Source: Lewinella sp038528965 (lineage in GTDB: Bacteria; Bacteroidota; Bacteroidia; Chitinophagales; Saprospiraceae). From it: a DNA stretch of 64,000 bases. The stretch covers positions 130,877 through 194,876 of the forward strand of contig JBCBEC010000008.1 in the NCBI GenBank assembly GCA_038528965.1. Reading direction: 5' to 3'. Positions 41,215 to 50,616 of the stretch are shown piece after piece. Within the stretch, counting starts at the first letter, position 1; each line of letters begins with the position of its first letter. The position numbers were made by a program, and so were the translations under genes. The notes under the pieces are model-generated. The model was given only the letters and a program-made list of their open reading frames with translations. It was not told the origin of the DNA and ran no database searches.

Positions 41215-42606
41215 ATGAATAATAAGATTTTCATCCTTCATTTAAGTGCTTTAATTCTTTTCCTCAGCTCCTGCGGCAAAGGTCCTGAAACTGGTACCTG
41301 GGTTACCACTTCCGCCAATCAGGGTTCACTAGAGATGGTCATCTCCGCCTCGGGCACGTTGCAAGCCACTAATACAGTGGAAATCGGGACGCAGGTATCT
41401 GGGGTTGTGGAAGAAGTATTGGTTGACTTTAACGAAGTTGTAAAAGCCGGGCAGGTTATAGCGCGCCTGGATGACCGAATGCTGCACGCCTCACTCCAAC
41501 AGGCAGATGCGGCCTTAAAACAAGCAGAATTGCAACTGGCCCAACGCCAGCGCGCTTACCAAGATGCGCTTCGCTTTAATAGCGGCCAGCAGGCAGACCT
41601 GAGCGTAAGAGAAGCGGAGGCCTCACGGGCACAAGTGAAAGCTCAACTTGATTTGGCGCAGCGCAATTTTGAGCGCTATCAGAACCTATACGAAAACGGA
41701 GCGGCTTCCAGACTAGAGTACGAAAACAAACAGATGGAATACCAGCGCCTGCAGGCGAATTACGCCGCAGCTAATGCCAGCGTAGACCGTAGCAAGGTCA
41801 ATCTCAGCAATGTAGATGTACAACGCTCACAAGAAGACGTATTAGCCGCAGAAGCGAACTTAAAGTCCGCCAAGGCAGCACTACAACAAGCGCAGGTTAA
41901 TCTCGAACACACCGAGATTCGCTCACCAATTGATGGTGTCGTACTCGCAAGAAATATAGAAGATGGTCAAACGGTAGCCGCAAGCTTTCAAACCCCCATC
42001 TTGTTTACCATTGCCAATGACCTGACACAGATGGAAATTGAAGCCAGCGTAGACGAATCCGACATTGGATTTATTCAAACCGGCCAAGCCGTTTCCTTTA
42101 CCGTTGATGCCTTTGGGCAAGAAACTTTCCAAGGAGAGGTGCAGGAAGTAAGGCTACAGCCGAAGGTCATTTCGAACGTAGTCATTTACACGGTTATCAT
42201 CAGTGCTCAAAACGAAAGTCAGCGGCTCATGCCAGGTATGACTGCTAACCTGGATGTCGTCACCGAACAAGTGGAAGATGCCGTACTGGTACCCATTGCC
42301 GCACTAAACTTCCAACCCAGCAATGCGGACGAATTCAATTGGAAAGATCACCCTTCCGCTGGTTCAACAAACTACAATCGAAACGGTGTGGTGTGGCAGC
42401 TCTACCAGGGAGAGCTCAAACCCCTACGGGTGGGCATCCTACTCAATAATGGCCGCTGGGTGGCTATTGATAGCTCTACCGTAAAGCCAGGTATCGAACT
42501 AGTCATTGGAGAAGAACAAGCTCAGCGACGGAAAGCAGAAGAAAAAGAAGCCCAGAGCCCGTTCATGCCCAGTTTGCCGGGTAGCAATAAAAATCAAGCC
42601 TCCTAA
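41215..42606 (+). CDS. macA: MacA-like periplasmic adaptor (membrane fusion protein)
   Basis: 463 residues from ATG 41215 (the open frame begins earlier). The signal ends in a lipobox, LFLSSC, so it is probably an inner-membrane-anchored lipoprotein. Domain order is that of RND/MacA adaptors: barrel-sandwich (lipoyl) half GTQVSGVVEEVLVDFNEVV, a long helical hairpin rich in Ala, Gln and Glu (about 110-220), second lipoyl half IRSPIDGVVLARNIEDGQTV, then beta-barrel domain with VDAFGQETFQGEVQEV. It links the MacB-type transporter to the TolC-type duct. It is followed after 11 bp by the ATPase gene. Confidence 0.92.
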   Translation: MNNKIFILHLSALILFLSSCGKGPETGTWVTTSANQGSLEMVISASGTLQATNTVEIGTQVSGVVEEVLVDFNEVVKAGQVIARLDDRMLHASLQQADAALKQAELQLAQRQRAYQDALRFNSGQQADLSVREAEASRAQVKAQLDLAQRNFERYQNLYENGAASRLEYENKQMEYQRLQANYAAANASVDRSKVNLSNVDVQRSQEDVLAAEANLKSAKAALQQAQVNLEHTEIRSPIDGVVLARNIEDGQTVAASFQTPILFTIANDLTQMEIEASVDESDIGFIQTGQAVSFTVDAFGQETFQGEVQEVRLQPKVISNVVIYTVIISAQNESQRLMPGMTANLDVVTEQVEDAVLVPIAALNFQPSNADEFNWKDHPSAGSTNYNRNGVVWQLYQGELKPLRVGILLNNGRWVAIDSSTVKPGIELVIGEEQAQRRKAEEKEAQSPFMPSLPGSNKNQAS

Positions 42607-42617
42607 AATCACTTAGC

Positions 42618-43364
42618 ATGAAAGATTCAGTAATCGTTGCGCGTAACATTGTCAAAACCTTCGACCTAGGTGAAGTCAAAGTCAGAGCACTCAGAGGTGT
42701 TGACCTTGACATCCACTCTGGTGACCTGGGTGCCATTCTGGGGCACAGTGGCTCGGGAAAATCCACCTTCATGAATATGATTGGCTGTCTGGATGTACCA
42801 ACGGAAGGAGAAGTCTACATTGACCACAGAGATGTTGCCTCTTTTGACCGTGATCAACTGGCCGACATCCGGAATAAGAAAATTGGTTTTGTATTCCAAT
42901 CCTACAATCTACTGCCTCGTACTACTGCCCTGGAGAATGTAGAACTCCCACTGATCTACAACCCCGCTATTGGAGCCGAGGAACGCGAACATCTAGCGCG
43001 TACTGCACTAGCGCAGGTGGGACTGGGCGAGCGCACGCACCACCTCACCAACCAGCTATCAGGTGGGCAGCAGCAGCGGGTGGCCATTGCTCGGGCACTA
43101 GTCAATGATCCACTGGTGATCCTGGCGGATGAACCAACGGGAAATCTAGATACGCGTACCAGCTACGAGATCATGGATATTTTCCAGCAACTCAACGAAC
43201 AAGGGAAGACCATCCTGATCGTCACGCACGAGCCCGACATAGCTGCTATGTGCAGTAGAAACATTGTCTTTAAAGACGGAAGAATCATCAAGGATTTTGC
43301 GGTAGAACAAATGGTTATTGCCGCAAACGAATTGGCACAGCTTCCAGTAGAATCAATCGCCTAA
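42618..43364 (+). CDS. MacB/LolD-type ABC transporter ATPase
   Basis: 248-residue ATP-binding subunit. Walker A GHSGSGKST (42-50), Q-loop FVFQSYNLLP (91-100), signature LSGGQQQR (147-154), Walker B VILADEPTGNLD (167-178) and the switch His in IVTHEPD are all intact. In E. coli MacB the ATPase and membrane parts are fused; here they are separate genes 3 bp apart, the common Bacteroidota layout. It powers the efflux of an unknown substrate (peptides or macrolide-like molecules by analogy). Confidence 0.95.
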   Translation: MKDSVIVARNIVKTFDLGEVKVRALRGVDLDIHSGDLGAILGHSGSGKSTFMNMIGCLDVPTEGEVYIDHRDVASFDRDQLADIRNKKIGFVFQSYNLLPRTTALENVELPLIYNPAIGAEEREHLARTALAQVGLGERTHHLTNQLSGGQQQRVAIARALVNDPLVILADEPTGNLDTRTSYEIMDIFQQLNEQGKTILIVTHEPDIAAMCSRNIVFKDGRIIKDFAVEQMVIAANELAQLPVESIA

Positions 43365-43367
43365 GCT

Positions 43368-44585
43368 ATGAATACGTACAACCTCCTCAAGCTATCGATG
43401 AAGGCATTGCAAAAGAATGTCTTCCGCACTTTCCTCACCATGCTGGGCATCATCATTGGCGTTGCTTCGGTGATAGCGATGCTGGCCATTGGTGAAGGGT
43501 CCAAGCAAAGTATCGAATCAACAATTTCCGACATGGGTTCCAACATGGTCATGGTACTCCCCGGTTCCGTGCAAATGGGTGCTATACAGATGGGCGATGG
43601 TACTGCCCGGGCGCTGGAAATGGATTACGTAGAGGCCATTACCGCAAGGAGTACGGCATTGCGCCACGTTTCGCCGATGGCTACCGCAAAAGTGCAAGCT
43701 ATCTCTGACCAAAGTAACTGGAGTACCTCCGTAGTTGGTTGCTATCCAAACTATCTAGATATCCGGTCAACCGGAATCAGTGCAGGGCGTCGTTTTACGG
43801 ATGAGGAAGTAAACCGTAACGCCAAAGTTTGCCTGGTAGGCATGACCGTGGTAGAAGAGCTATTCGGCCCTAACGCCAATCCTATTGGAACCTCCATCCG
43901 GATTAACAAAGTACCTTTTCAGATTATTGGGATCTTGGAAGAAAAGGGCGGCGGCATGATGGGCAACGACGAAGACGATACCATTCTGGCTCCTTTTGGA
44001 ACGGTGCAGCGCCGCCTACTAGGGATTACCACGGTACCTCAAATTGCCGGTTCAGCTTACGAAAAGGAGCTCATTCCCGTTGCTACTCAGGAAATAAAAC
44101 AAGTTCTGTACGAAGAAATGCGAGTGACCGCCGCAGATGAGGCGTTCACGATCCGCACTATGGATGAACTTTCAAGTATGCTGACTTCAGTATCTGATAT
44201 CCTAGTGGTTCTCCTCGCTTTTGTAGCGGGCATTTCACTGGTGGTGGGAGGAATTGGCATTATGAATATCATGTACGTCACGGTGGTGGAACGAACTCGG
44301 GAAATTGGCCTGCGAATGGCGGTAGGTGCCAAGAGTAAACATATCCTCTGGCAGTTTTTGGCGGAGGCCATTGTCATCAGTTTTACGGGTGGTATCATTG
44401 GTGTACTGTTTGGTGTCCTGGTGGCGGCAGGCGTTAGCGGCCTGATGAATTGGCCAGTGGAGATCACCTCCTCTTCGATATTGATGTCCTTTGGCTTTTC
44501 CGCCCTGATCGGTATTTTCTTTGGCTGGTATCCAGCGCGTCAGGCCGCTAATTTGATTCCGATCCAGGCTTTGCGCTACGAATAG
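43368..44585 (+). CDS. MacB-type ABC transporter permease (FtsX family)
   Basis: 405-residue inner-membrane subunit. An N-terminal membrane helix (about 18-42, with the typical RTFLTMLGIIIGVASVIAM) is followed by a large periplasmic MacB_PCD domain (about 45-250) and a C-terminal FtsX domain with three helices (about 275-395), including GIGIMNIMYVTVVERTREIG. The mechanotransmission-type stalk links ATP hydrolysis to the periplasmic adaptor. It is the last gene of the tolC-macA-ATPase-permease operon; a hairpin terminator follows 49 bp after the stop. Confidence 0.94.
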   Translation: MNTYNLLKLSMKALQKNVFRTFLTMLGIIIGVASVIAMLAIGEGSKQSIESTISDMGSNMVMVLPGSVQMGAIQMGDGTARALEMDYVEAITARSTALRHVSPMATAKVQAISDQSNWSTSVVGCYPNYLDIRSTGISAGRRFTDEEVNRNAKVCLVGMTVVEELFGPNANPIGTSIRINKVPFQIIGILEEKGGGMMGNDEDDTILAPFGTVQRRLLGITTVPQIAGSAYEKELIPVATQEIKQVLYEEMRVTAADEAFTIRTMDELSSMLTSVSDILVVLLAFVAGISLVVGGIGIMNIMYVTVVERTREIGLRMAVGAKSKHILWQFLAEAIVISFTGGIIGVLFGVLVAAGVSGLMNWPVEITSSSILMSFGFSALIGIFFGWYPARQAANLIPIQALRYE

Positions 44586-44633
44586 TAGCGTGGCTTTCAA
44601 TAGCAGCTCTAAATTCCATTTACTATACGTTTG

Positions 44634-44670
44634 ATTGTTGCTCAGTTTCTGGGCAACAATTTTTCTTTTT
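44634..44670 (+). terminator. terminator of the MacAB-TolC operon
   Basis: ATTGTTGC at 44634-44641 pairs with GCAACAAT at 44653-44660, extended by partial pairing inside, and is followed by TTTTCTTTTT. Confidence 0.75.
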
Positions 44671-44716
44671 CAAGCGCTGAATCTATAGCTTAGTCAAATC
44701 AAAATAATGCGCTCTA

Positions 44717-45829
44717 ATGCTGAAGACTATGAATGATCGTCTATTGAAATCGCTGTTGATTGTTTCATTTTCATCCTTCTCTGTATTAATTGCCGCTGCG
44801 CAAGAACGGGTCTTGTTCTTAGGCGACTCCTGCTTTGTTTTTGAACGAGGAATGTTTAGCAAAGCGGATGGCAATTGGGTGGAATTTGACGATAGAAAAG
44901 ACGTAATGCTGGGCTACATAGCAGATAGTACCGTCCAGATATCAGATCCGGCACTCAAGGACTTCTTCTATACTGAGTTTGAAAATTGCATTAGGAAATA
45001 CTCCATCAAAGATGGTGAATACGATGGGGTATACGAGGTCTATTTTCCAGACACCATTATCGAACAGCGAGGCAGATACGTTGACGGAGATAGGGTGGGT
45101 ACCTGGGAGAGGTATAATCGAGAGGGAGATATCGTCGATATTGAAAGGTATGACCTACGTGCTGGGCAAATTGACTGGATAGAGTTTGAGAAGGGCACTA
45201 GCAATAAACAGAAGCATCTCATTTATTTTTACAGTAGTGAAGGGCAAGAAATTGTTTGGATTCTTTTCAATGAAGATCAGAGTATTGAAGTATTTTCTAA
45301 GATCAGTATCAGGGGTCAAGAAAAATGGGCCAGCAAGGTAGATTATTATAACTCCCAAGGCCAATTGCAAGTACCAGGTCCCAGTGAAAAAAGTAATACA
45401 AGCCCTACGACCTGGAGCGAAGGCTATGTGGCGTTGAAATACCCCAATGGCCAACTGAAAGAGCGGACAATTACCTGGTCTGCCGGCAGTAGAAGGTTAG
45501 TTGAAAGGTGGCACGAAAATGGAAATGTTGAATCAAGAGGTATTCAGGTAAAGGTCAAAGACGAATACCGCCCCGACGGCGACTGGATCCATTATCGCGA
45601 AGACGGTCTAAAAGAGGTAGAAGCGGAATATCGTAAAGGGGTGAGGCGAGGACTATGGGTATTTTATGACGAAAATGGTTCCCTGGATAAATATGAGTTC
45701 TACTCAAGAAGCGGAAAACTAAAACGGCTCACAAAGATTTTATTGCCAAGCCGCGATGATGTAGAGTGGTTTACCGAGGTCTATTACGACAAGAATGGAA
45801 ACTACAAAGGGCAATACGAAATGAAATAA
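44717..45829 (+). CDS. secreted MORN/YwqK-like repeat protein
   Basis: 370 residues; start ATG 44717 with ATG 44729 as alternative, both before a signal peptide ending at IAAA-QE. The mature part contains MORN-like units of the YwqK family, for example GVYEVYFPD, GDRVGTWERYNREG, GQLKERTITW, DGDWIHYREDGLKEVEAEY and GVRRGLWVFYDENG, i.e. G-x-W-x-x-Y turns in a beta-sheet solenoid. Family members are often labelled toxin-antitoxin YwqK antitoxins, but there is no toxin gene beside it, so no such role is proposed here. Function unknown, probably periplasmic or surface-located. Confidence 0.75.
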   Translation: MLKTMNDRLLKSLLIVSFSSFSVLIAAAQERVLFLGDSCFVFERGMFSKADGNWVEFDDRKDVMLGYIADSTVQISDPALKDFFYTEFENCIRKYSIKDGEYDGVYEVYFPDTIIEQRGRYVDGDRVGTWERYNREGDIVDIERYDLRAGQIDWIEFEKGTSNKQKHLIYFYSSEGQEIVWILFNEDQSIEVFSKISIRGQEKWASKVDYYNSQGQLQVPGPSEKSNTSPTTWSEGYVALKYPNGQLKERTITWSAGSRRLVERWHENGNVESRGIQVKVKDEYRPDGDWIHYREDGLKEVEAEYRKGVRRGLWVFYDENGSLDKYEFYSRSGKLKRLTKILLPSRDDVEWFTEVYYDKNGNYKGQYEMK

Positions 45830-45896
45830 AAGCAGAAGCTGCTACACCTTATATTGAAACCATCCCATTATTGCCAACAATCCTTACTTTCAAGTC

Positions 45897-46961
45897 ATGA
45901 AACCAGGAAATCAATTACTGACCTCCGTTTTATTGTGGATCGTAGCCTTTTGCTTGTTCGGTTTTTTCCGCTTTTACGGCATAGATGAAGCGCCGGAAAT
46001 CCAGCTGAATGTAGACTTAGTCCGCTTCCCGTGGCCAATACTGGTCATAATTGGAGGAATAACAGGCTTGTTATATGAATTAATCGAAAGGCGTTTACGT
46101 ACCCGTCGTTTTTTGCAAGAACGCCCGTATTGGGTAACGCTCGCCATCAAGCCGCTTATTTACGGGCTCTTGGCACTAGTAATTGCGATACTATCGGGGA
46201 TACTTTTGAATCGCGTACTCTACAAAAAAGTCAATTGGCAGGAAGTTTTGGAGACCGCCACAGGAAAGATGTTCGTGGTCATGCTGGTCTTCTTCCTGGT
46301 TACCAGCTTTGTCATTTCCTTTCTACAGATTATACGCCAATATTTTGGCGACGGAGTGCTACTTAATCTCGTTACCGGTAAATACTCGCGGCCCTTTGAG
46401 GAATATCGCATTTTTATGTTCCTGGATATGCGTTCTTCCACAACCATCGCCGAGGATTTGGGTACTATCCAGTACAGTCGATTCGTACAAGACTGCTTCC
46501 GCGATTTCACAGGCGTTATCGAGCAACACCGTCCAGAAGTATACCAGTACGTGGGTGATGAGGTCGTACTAACTTGGTTACCAGAAGTGGGCTTGACCAA
46601 CTTCAATTGCATTCACACCTGCTATACCTTCAATACGATCTTGCAGTCAAGAAAGGAATATTATTTGCAAGAATATGGCGTAGTGCCCGTATTTAAAGCA
46701 GGTGCCCATATTGGCCGGGTGCGAGTGGCAGAGATTGGAGTCATCCGGCGGGATATCGCCTACCATGGCGATGTAATGAATACTACAGCACGGATACAAT
46801 CGCAATGCAATAGCTTAGGATATGACCTTTTGATTTCAGATGCCCTTTGGAAGGAATTACCCAAACGCACCGAGGGGTTAATATTTAAGCCAGTGACCGA
46901 AGTAGCACTAAAAGGGAAAGAATTCCCGGTAAACCTCGTAGGGGTGAAGCCCGAAGGCTAA
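45897..46961 (+). CDS. membrane-anchored class III adenylate/guanylate cyclase
   Basis: 354 residues. Four hydrophobic segments (about 8-25, 46-62, 80-105, 125-147) precede a class III nucleotidyl cyclase catalytic domain (about 170-350). Metal-binding Asp177 (FMFLDMRSS) and Asp221 (YVGDEVVLTW) are present, as are the transition-state pair Asn295 and Arg299 (GDVMNTTARIQ), so the enzyme should be active. Lys267 in VFKAG is near the usual substrate-selecting position. It makes cAMP or cGMP in response to an unknown membrane signal. No cyclic-nucleotide receptor gene is nearby. Confidence 0.9.
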   Translation: MKPGNQLLTSVLLWIVAFCLFGFFRFYGIDEAPEIQLNVDLVRFPWPILVIIGGITGLLYELIERRLRTRRFLQERPYWVTLAIKPLIYGLLALVIAILSGILLNRVLYKKVNWQEVLETATGKMFVVMLVFFLVTSFVISFLQIIRQYFGDGVLLNLVTGKYSRPFEEYRIFMFLDMRSSTTIAEDLGTIQYSRFVQDCFRDFTGVIEQHRPEVYQYVGDEVVLTWLPEVGLTNFNCIHTCYTFNTILQSRKEYYLQEYGVVPVFKAGAHIGRVRVAEIGVIRRDIAYHGDVMNTTARIQSQCNSLGYDLLISDALWKELPKRTEGLIFKPVTEVALKGKEFPVNLVGVKPEG

Positions 46962-47075
46962 TACGTCGAATGGCTTACTAAAACTGATTAAGACGTAGTT
47001 CAAAAAAAGAGCGTTTATTACTTTGATTATTGCTTAGCAACTACCGCAAAGCCTTTTATACTAAAACGCTATCTA

Positions 47076-47591
47076 ATGCCTCACTTTCCGCGCCTCCGAA
47101 CACTACCTATTTTAGCAATTCTTTGCTCCCTACTCTTATACACCTGTAATAGCGACGATGACATCCCTGCTCCCGTTATCGATGAATGTGAACCCGATAG
47201 TGGTGATGTTTTGATTACCACCTGGAATAATATCGCTTTTTTGGGAGGGCAAGAGCTCTGTATGGATACGCTTTGCATGTTCTTTGAGCTGGACATTAGA
47301 GAAGATTCTACCTATAGCTGGGATTATCTAATATTTGATGAGCGCTCTGCTCCGCTCTACATTGCAGAGCACCACGATACAGGTACCTATACTTTCGATT
47401 GTCAGCAAGGGGGAGTTACCTCTATACAAAACCTCCTCTTTGAATACGTGGAGGGGAATCTGCTTTTACACTCCGATTCTGGCCTACAAGACACCTTTGA
47501 GATTGACTATGACGGATTTTATGGTATGCAAGTGCTCATCTCCACACTAGACCCAGCGCTACCCGATGCCCTAATGTTGGTCAATGAATAG
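47076..47591 (+). CDS. small lipoprotein of unknown function
   Basis: 171 residues with a lipoprotein signal: a hydrophobic stretch LPILAILCSLLLYTC, Cys24 the likely lipidation site, followed by an acidic SDDD. The mature part is acidic and beta-rich with four further Cys that could form disulfides (DECEPDSG, ELCMDTLCMFF, FDCQQGG). No family recognised; the layout suggests a lipocalin-like small surface lipoprotein, which is a guess. It is convergent with the next gene across an inverted repeat. Confidence 0.7.
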   Translation: MPHFPRLRTLPILAILCSLLLYTCNSDDDIPAPVIDECEPDSGDVLITTWNNIAFLGGQELCMDTLCMFFELDIREDSTYSWDYLIFDERSAPLYIAEHHDTGTYTFDCQQGGVTSIQNLLFEYVEGNLLLHSDSGLQDTFEIDYDGFYGMQVLISTLDPALPDALMLVNE

Positions 47592-47598
47592 TTGAAAC

Positions 47599-47638
47599 AC
47601 TCAGCCAGTAAATGAGGTGCATCAATTACTAGCTGAGT
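47599..47638. terminator. inverted repeat between convergent genes
   Basis: ACTCAGCCAGTAA at 47599-47611 and TTACTAGCTGAGT at 47626-47638 are complementary with one mismatch, in the 62-bp gap between two convergent genes. No T-run, so a bidirectional terminator is plausible but not certain. Confidence 0.5.
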
Positions 47639-47653
47639 AAAGCCTGGAAACTA

Positions 47654-48082
47654 TTAGCGTTCCCGGGTACCCGTAAATGCGAGGCTTCTGCCACTCATCG
47701 GCCCGGAAAGCATCTCAACGGTACCTTCCATGGCGTCACCATTGACCTCTGCTGTATTCCTCACTTCAATAGCTCCTCTTGGACTATTGACCGTAGCGGA
47801 CCACCTTAAGACATTACCATCTTGTGTGATAGGAAAATTACCGCGCTCTCCGTACCCCATGAGGCCACCTTCTTCCGCTACTATCCGAAAGGTGCCATTG
47901 CGAGTACCTCTTGGTGTTGTGGTAACGATCTCCCAGGTGCCGGTGACGTCGGTAGTCTCTGCTCCGATAATGACTGCCGTTTCTACTTGCTTTTCAGTCT
48001 CGGCCTGAGCTGTCAGTTCAGTGCCACTTCCCAATATGGCTAGGCCAAAGACTAGGGCGAAGGCCCAATACATAGTTTTCAT
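47654..48082 (-). CDS. small secreted beta-rich protein
   Basis: 142 residues with signal peptide (MKTMYWAFALVFGLAILGS ... ELTAQ). The mature part, TDVTGTWEIVTTTPRGTRNG and further strands ending SGRSLAFTGTRER, has the G-x-W opening and short alternating strands of a lipocalin-like or small beta-barrel fold. No cysteine, no catalytic motif, no family recognised. It is a stand-alone gene, convergent with the lipoprotein gene and divergent from ppiD. Confidence 0.7.
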   Translation of the reverse strand: MKTMYWAFALVFGLAILGSGTELTAQAETEKQVETAVIIGAETTDVTGTWEIVTTTPRGTRNGTFRIVAEEGGLMGYGERGNFPITQDGNVLRWSATVNSPRGAIEVRNTAEVNGDAMEGTVEMLSGPMSGRSLAFTGTRER

Positions 48083-48284
48083 AGCTTCGTTTTTTGGTTA
48101 AAATTCAGATCGAAGATCGAGCTTGTCGACTAGAGCAGCAGGTATTATTCAACCAAACGGGCAAAATTCACAATGAACTTAGCCGGAAGAACTTGTCTTG
48201 GGCGATGCTGATCCTAACCCACTGAATATTTTGTATTTAGCCATCAAAGCCTTTTCTTTGCATGGATTTTTCTGGGAGGGGTCG

Positions 48285-48292
48285 TATCTTTG
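48285..48292 (+). promoter_or_regulatory. candidate -7 box of the ppiD-like gene
   Basis: TATCTTTG, a full match to TAnnTTTG, lies 105 bp before the ppiD-like start in a 315-bp gap that holds no gene. A TTTG at 48257-48260 is upstream but 24 bases away, longer than the usual spacing. The leader also contains the palindrome TGTTTAAACA at 48315-48324. Confidence 0.5.
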
Positions 48293-48397
48293 CCCTCCGG
48301 CCGTAAACACGGTGTGTTTAAACAACTGATTACTAGGCTTTTAACAACTTCTTTCGCGAGGACAAAAGTTGCTAGAAATCTGCAAAATTGACGATAG

Positions 48398-50545
48398 ATG
48401 GCACTGATTGGTAAAATCAGAAATAATTCCTGGATACTGATCGTAGCAATCGCCCTAGGATTGGGTGGTTTCTTGATCATGGATATGGTAAGTGCAGGAC
48501 AGGGCCCCGGTGGTGGATTATCACAACTGGTGGTAGGAAAAGTGAATGGTGAGAAGGTTCGCCGGCAAGAATTTGAGAAGGTGTACAGCCTTCGTTTCAA
48601 TGGTTCTGCAGCTCCTACTTATCAAAACCGCAACACCCTCTGGGACTGGTACATTGAGAACCAACTGTTAGAGGATGAGGCTGATGCCCTTGGCTTAGGC
48701 GTAAGCCGGGATGAAATTAGCGAATTGGAATTCGGTGCTAACCCTAGTCCAATTATCCGTCGTAACTTCCCTAACCCACAGCAACCAGGAGCTGTAAATC
48801 GTCAACAATTGGACTATTTCAAAGGTCTGATTGAGAATAACACCTTGGCGACTGAGATCCAAGAAGGTCGTATTAGCCCACAGTTTCCTGACTTCTGGCG
48901 CATGCAGCGTGATATGATCGTGAAAGATCGTATCCAGTCGAAATTGCAGGGACTGATCTCAAAGGCCATGTATACACCTACCTGGATGGCGGAGATGGGT
49001 TACGCTGAGCAGAACCAAACGGTAGACTTCCTCTACATTAAGATTCCTTACGCGGAAATTGCGAACGAGAGTGTAACTATTAGTGATGGTGACTTGCAAG
49101 CTTACCTAAATGCTAATGCCGTTCAGTACGAGCGCAAGCAAGAAGAGCGTGTTTTGGACTATGTAGTATTCGATGTACTGCCTACCTCACAAGACTCTAG
49201 TGATATTCGTGATACGCTTTCCGCAAAAATTGCTGAATTTGAAGCAGCTGTTGACGGTGACTCTACCTTTGTACTGCGCGAAGAAGGTATCATCACTCCT
49301 GCTTACAGTAGCAAAGAAGAGCTAAGCACTGGCATTGCTGACACCGTAATGAACATGCCAATTGGTAAGGTTTATGGTCCTTATTCGGAAAGTGGTGAGT
49401 ACCGCCTGGTGAAGGTTATTGACCGCGCCACCATGGCTGACTCTGCTGATACACGTCACATCCTCTTGAGCGCACAGACACCAGATCAGTTCGCCGAGGC
49501 TAATACCCGTGCTGATAGCATTATCAATGTACTTAATGCCGGCACCACTCCTTTCGACTCTTTGGTAGTTGCGTTTAGCCAGGATCCCGGCAGCGCGAGC
49601 AACGGAGGGCTATACGAAAATGTGTTGCCTAACCAGTTTGTACCAGAGTTTAACCGCGTGCTGTTTATCACCGGATCAATCGGTCCATTGTACAAGGTTC
49701 GTACTTCTTATGGTATCCATATCGTAGAAATCCTACGTCGCTCAGAAACAGTTTCTGAACGTGCCAACGTAGCCTTCTTGCGTACACCGATTGTGCCCAG
49801 TAAAGACACGCAAGACAACCTATTCCAGGATGCCTCTCAGTTCATTGCGAACAACCGTAGCTTAGATGCTATGCGTGCCGCTGCTCAGGAAAACCCACAA
49901 CTCCGTGTGGTAAGTACGCCAGCCTTTGACAACTCAGCTTACATCATCGGCGAGCTAGGGTTTAGCAACGATACTAAAGATGCCATCTGCTGGGCTTTTG
50001 CTTCTGACCCCGGTGATGTATCACCAAGTGTATACACTTTTACCGACAACCAGCGGTACTACGATAATAAGTATGTAGTGATTGGCCTTAAAGATGTTCT
50101 TGAGCCAGGTACCCCAAGTGTTGATGAAGTTCGGGCAGACATTGAGGCCGCAGTATTGGCAGAAAAGAAAACCGCTTCAATTGCTACTCAAGTTCAGGGC
50201 AAGGCACTACAGTCATTGACTGGTCAATTTGCTACACAAATTGACACCATTACCAACGCAGCCTTTGATCGTCCATCTATGCCTACTTTGGGGAATGAGC
50301 CCAAGGTGATTGCTACCGCAGTTGGTTTAGACCAAGGACAAACCTCAGGTGCTATCCAAGGCGAAAGTGGTGTATTTGTAGTACAAACGATCCGTAAAGC
50401 AGCAATTGGCCAAGCGACCAATCTGCCGCAAATTCGTCAGCGGATGAGTCGTACTGCTCAAGGCCACGTTGCCAGTAGCTTTATGGCAACGCTCCGTGAC
50501 GGTGCAGCAGTAGAAGACAACCGTAATACTTACGAGTGTAACTAG
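48398..50545 (+). CDS. PpiD/SurA-like periplasmic peptidyl-prolyl isomerase
   Basis: 715 residues anchored by one N-terminal membrane helix (about 10-31, SWILIVAIALGLGGFLIM) with the catalytic part in the periplasm. A SurA-type N-terminal chaperone region (about 45-230; VNGEKVRRQEFEKVY, DWYIENQLLEDEAD) is followed by a parvulin domain at about 350-446 (ADTRHILLSAQT ... GSASNGGLYENV ... YGIHIVEILRR), and a C-terminal region with a second, divergent parvulin-like stretch near 600-690. It helps outer-membrane and secreted proteins fold after leaving the Sec channel. It is a single-gene unit with its own -7 box and a strong terminator. Confidence 0.92.
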   Translation: MALIGKIRNNSWILIVAIALGLGGFLIMDMVSAGQGPGGGLSQLVVGKVNGEKVRRQEFEKVYSLRFNGSAAPTYQNRNTLWDWYIENQLLEDEADALGLGVSRDEISELEFGANPSPIIRRNFPNPQQPGAVNRQQLDYFKGLIENNTLATEIQEGRISPQFPDFWRMQRDMIVKDRIQSKLQGLISKAMYTPTWMAEMGYAEQNQTVDFLYIKIPYAEIANESVTISDGDLQAYLNANAVQYERKQEERVLDYVVFDVLPTSQDSSDIRDTLSAKIAEFEAAVDGDSTFVLREEGIITPAYSSKEELSTGIADTVMNMPIGKVYGPYSESGEYRLVKVIDRATMADSADTRHILLSAQTPDQFAEANTRADSIINVLNAGTTPFDSLVVAFSQDPGSASNGGLYENVLPNQFVPEFNRVLFITGSIGPLYKVRTSYGIHIVEILRRSETVSERANVAFLRTPIVPSKDTQDNLFQDASQFIANNRSLDAMRAAAQENPQLRVVSTPAFDNSAYIIGELGFSNDTKDAICWAFASDPGDVSPSVYTFTDNQRYYDNKYVVIGLKDVLEPGTPSVDEVRADIEAAVLAEKKTASIATQVQGKALQSLTGQFATQIDTITNAAFDRPSMPTLGNEPKVIATAVGLDQGQTSGAIQGESGVFVVQTIRKAAIGQATNLPQIRQRMSRTAQGHVASSFMATLRDGAAVEDNRNTYECN

Positions 50546-50580
50546 GACGATGCCGTTAGGCACACAATCCTTTTCCATAT

Positions 50581-50616
50581 AAAGAAGCCCTGTGAGCATG
50601 CTCGCAGGGCTTCTTT
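50581..50616 (+). terminator. strong terminator of the ppiD-like gene
   Basis: AAAGAAGCCCTG at 50581-50592 pairs perfectly with CAGGGCTTCTTT at 50605-50616; the loop contains the small palindrome GAGCATGCTC. The A/T ends allow it to work in both directions. Confidence 0.88.

Noticed and set aside
44717..45829. Antitoxin of a YwqK-type toxin-antitoxin pair
   Set aside because: The protein has a signal peptide and no toxin gene next to it; the label comes from MORN-repeat similarity only.
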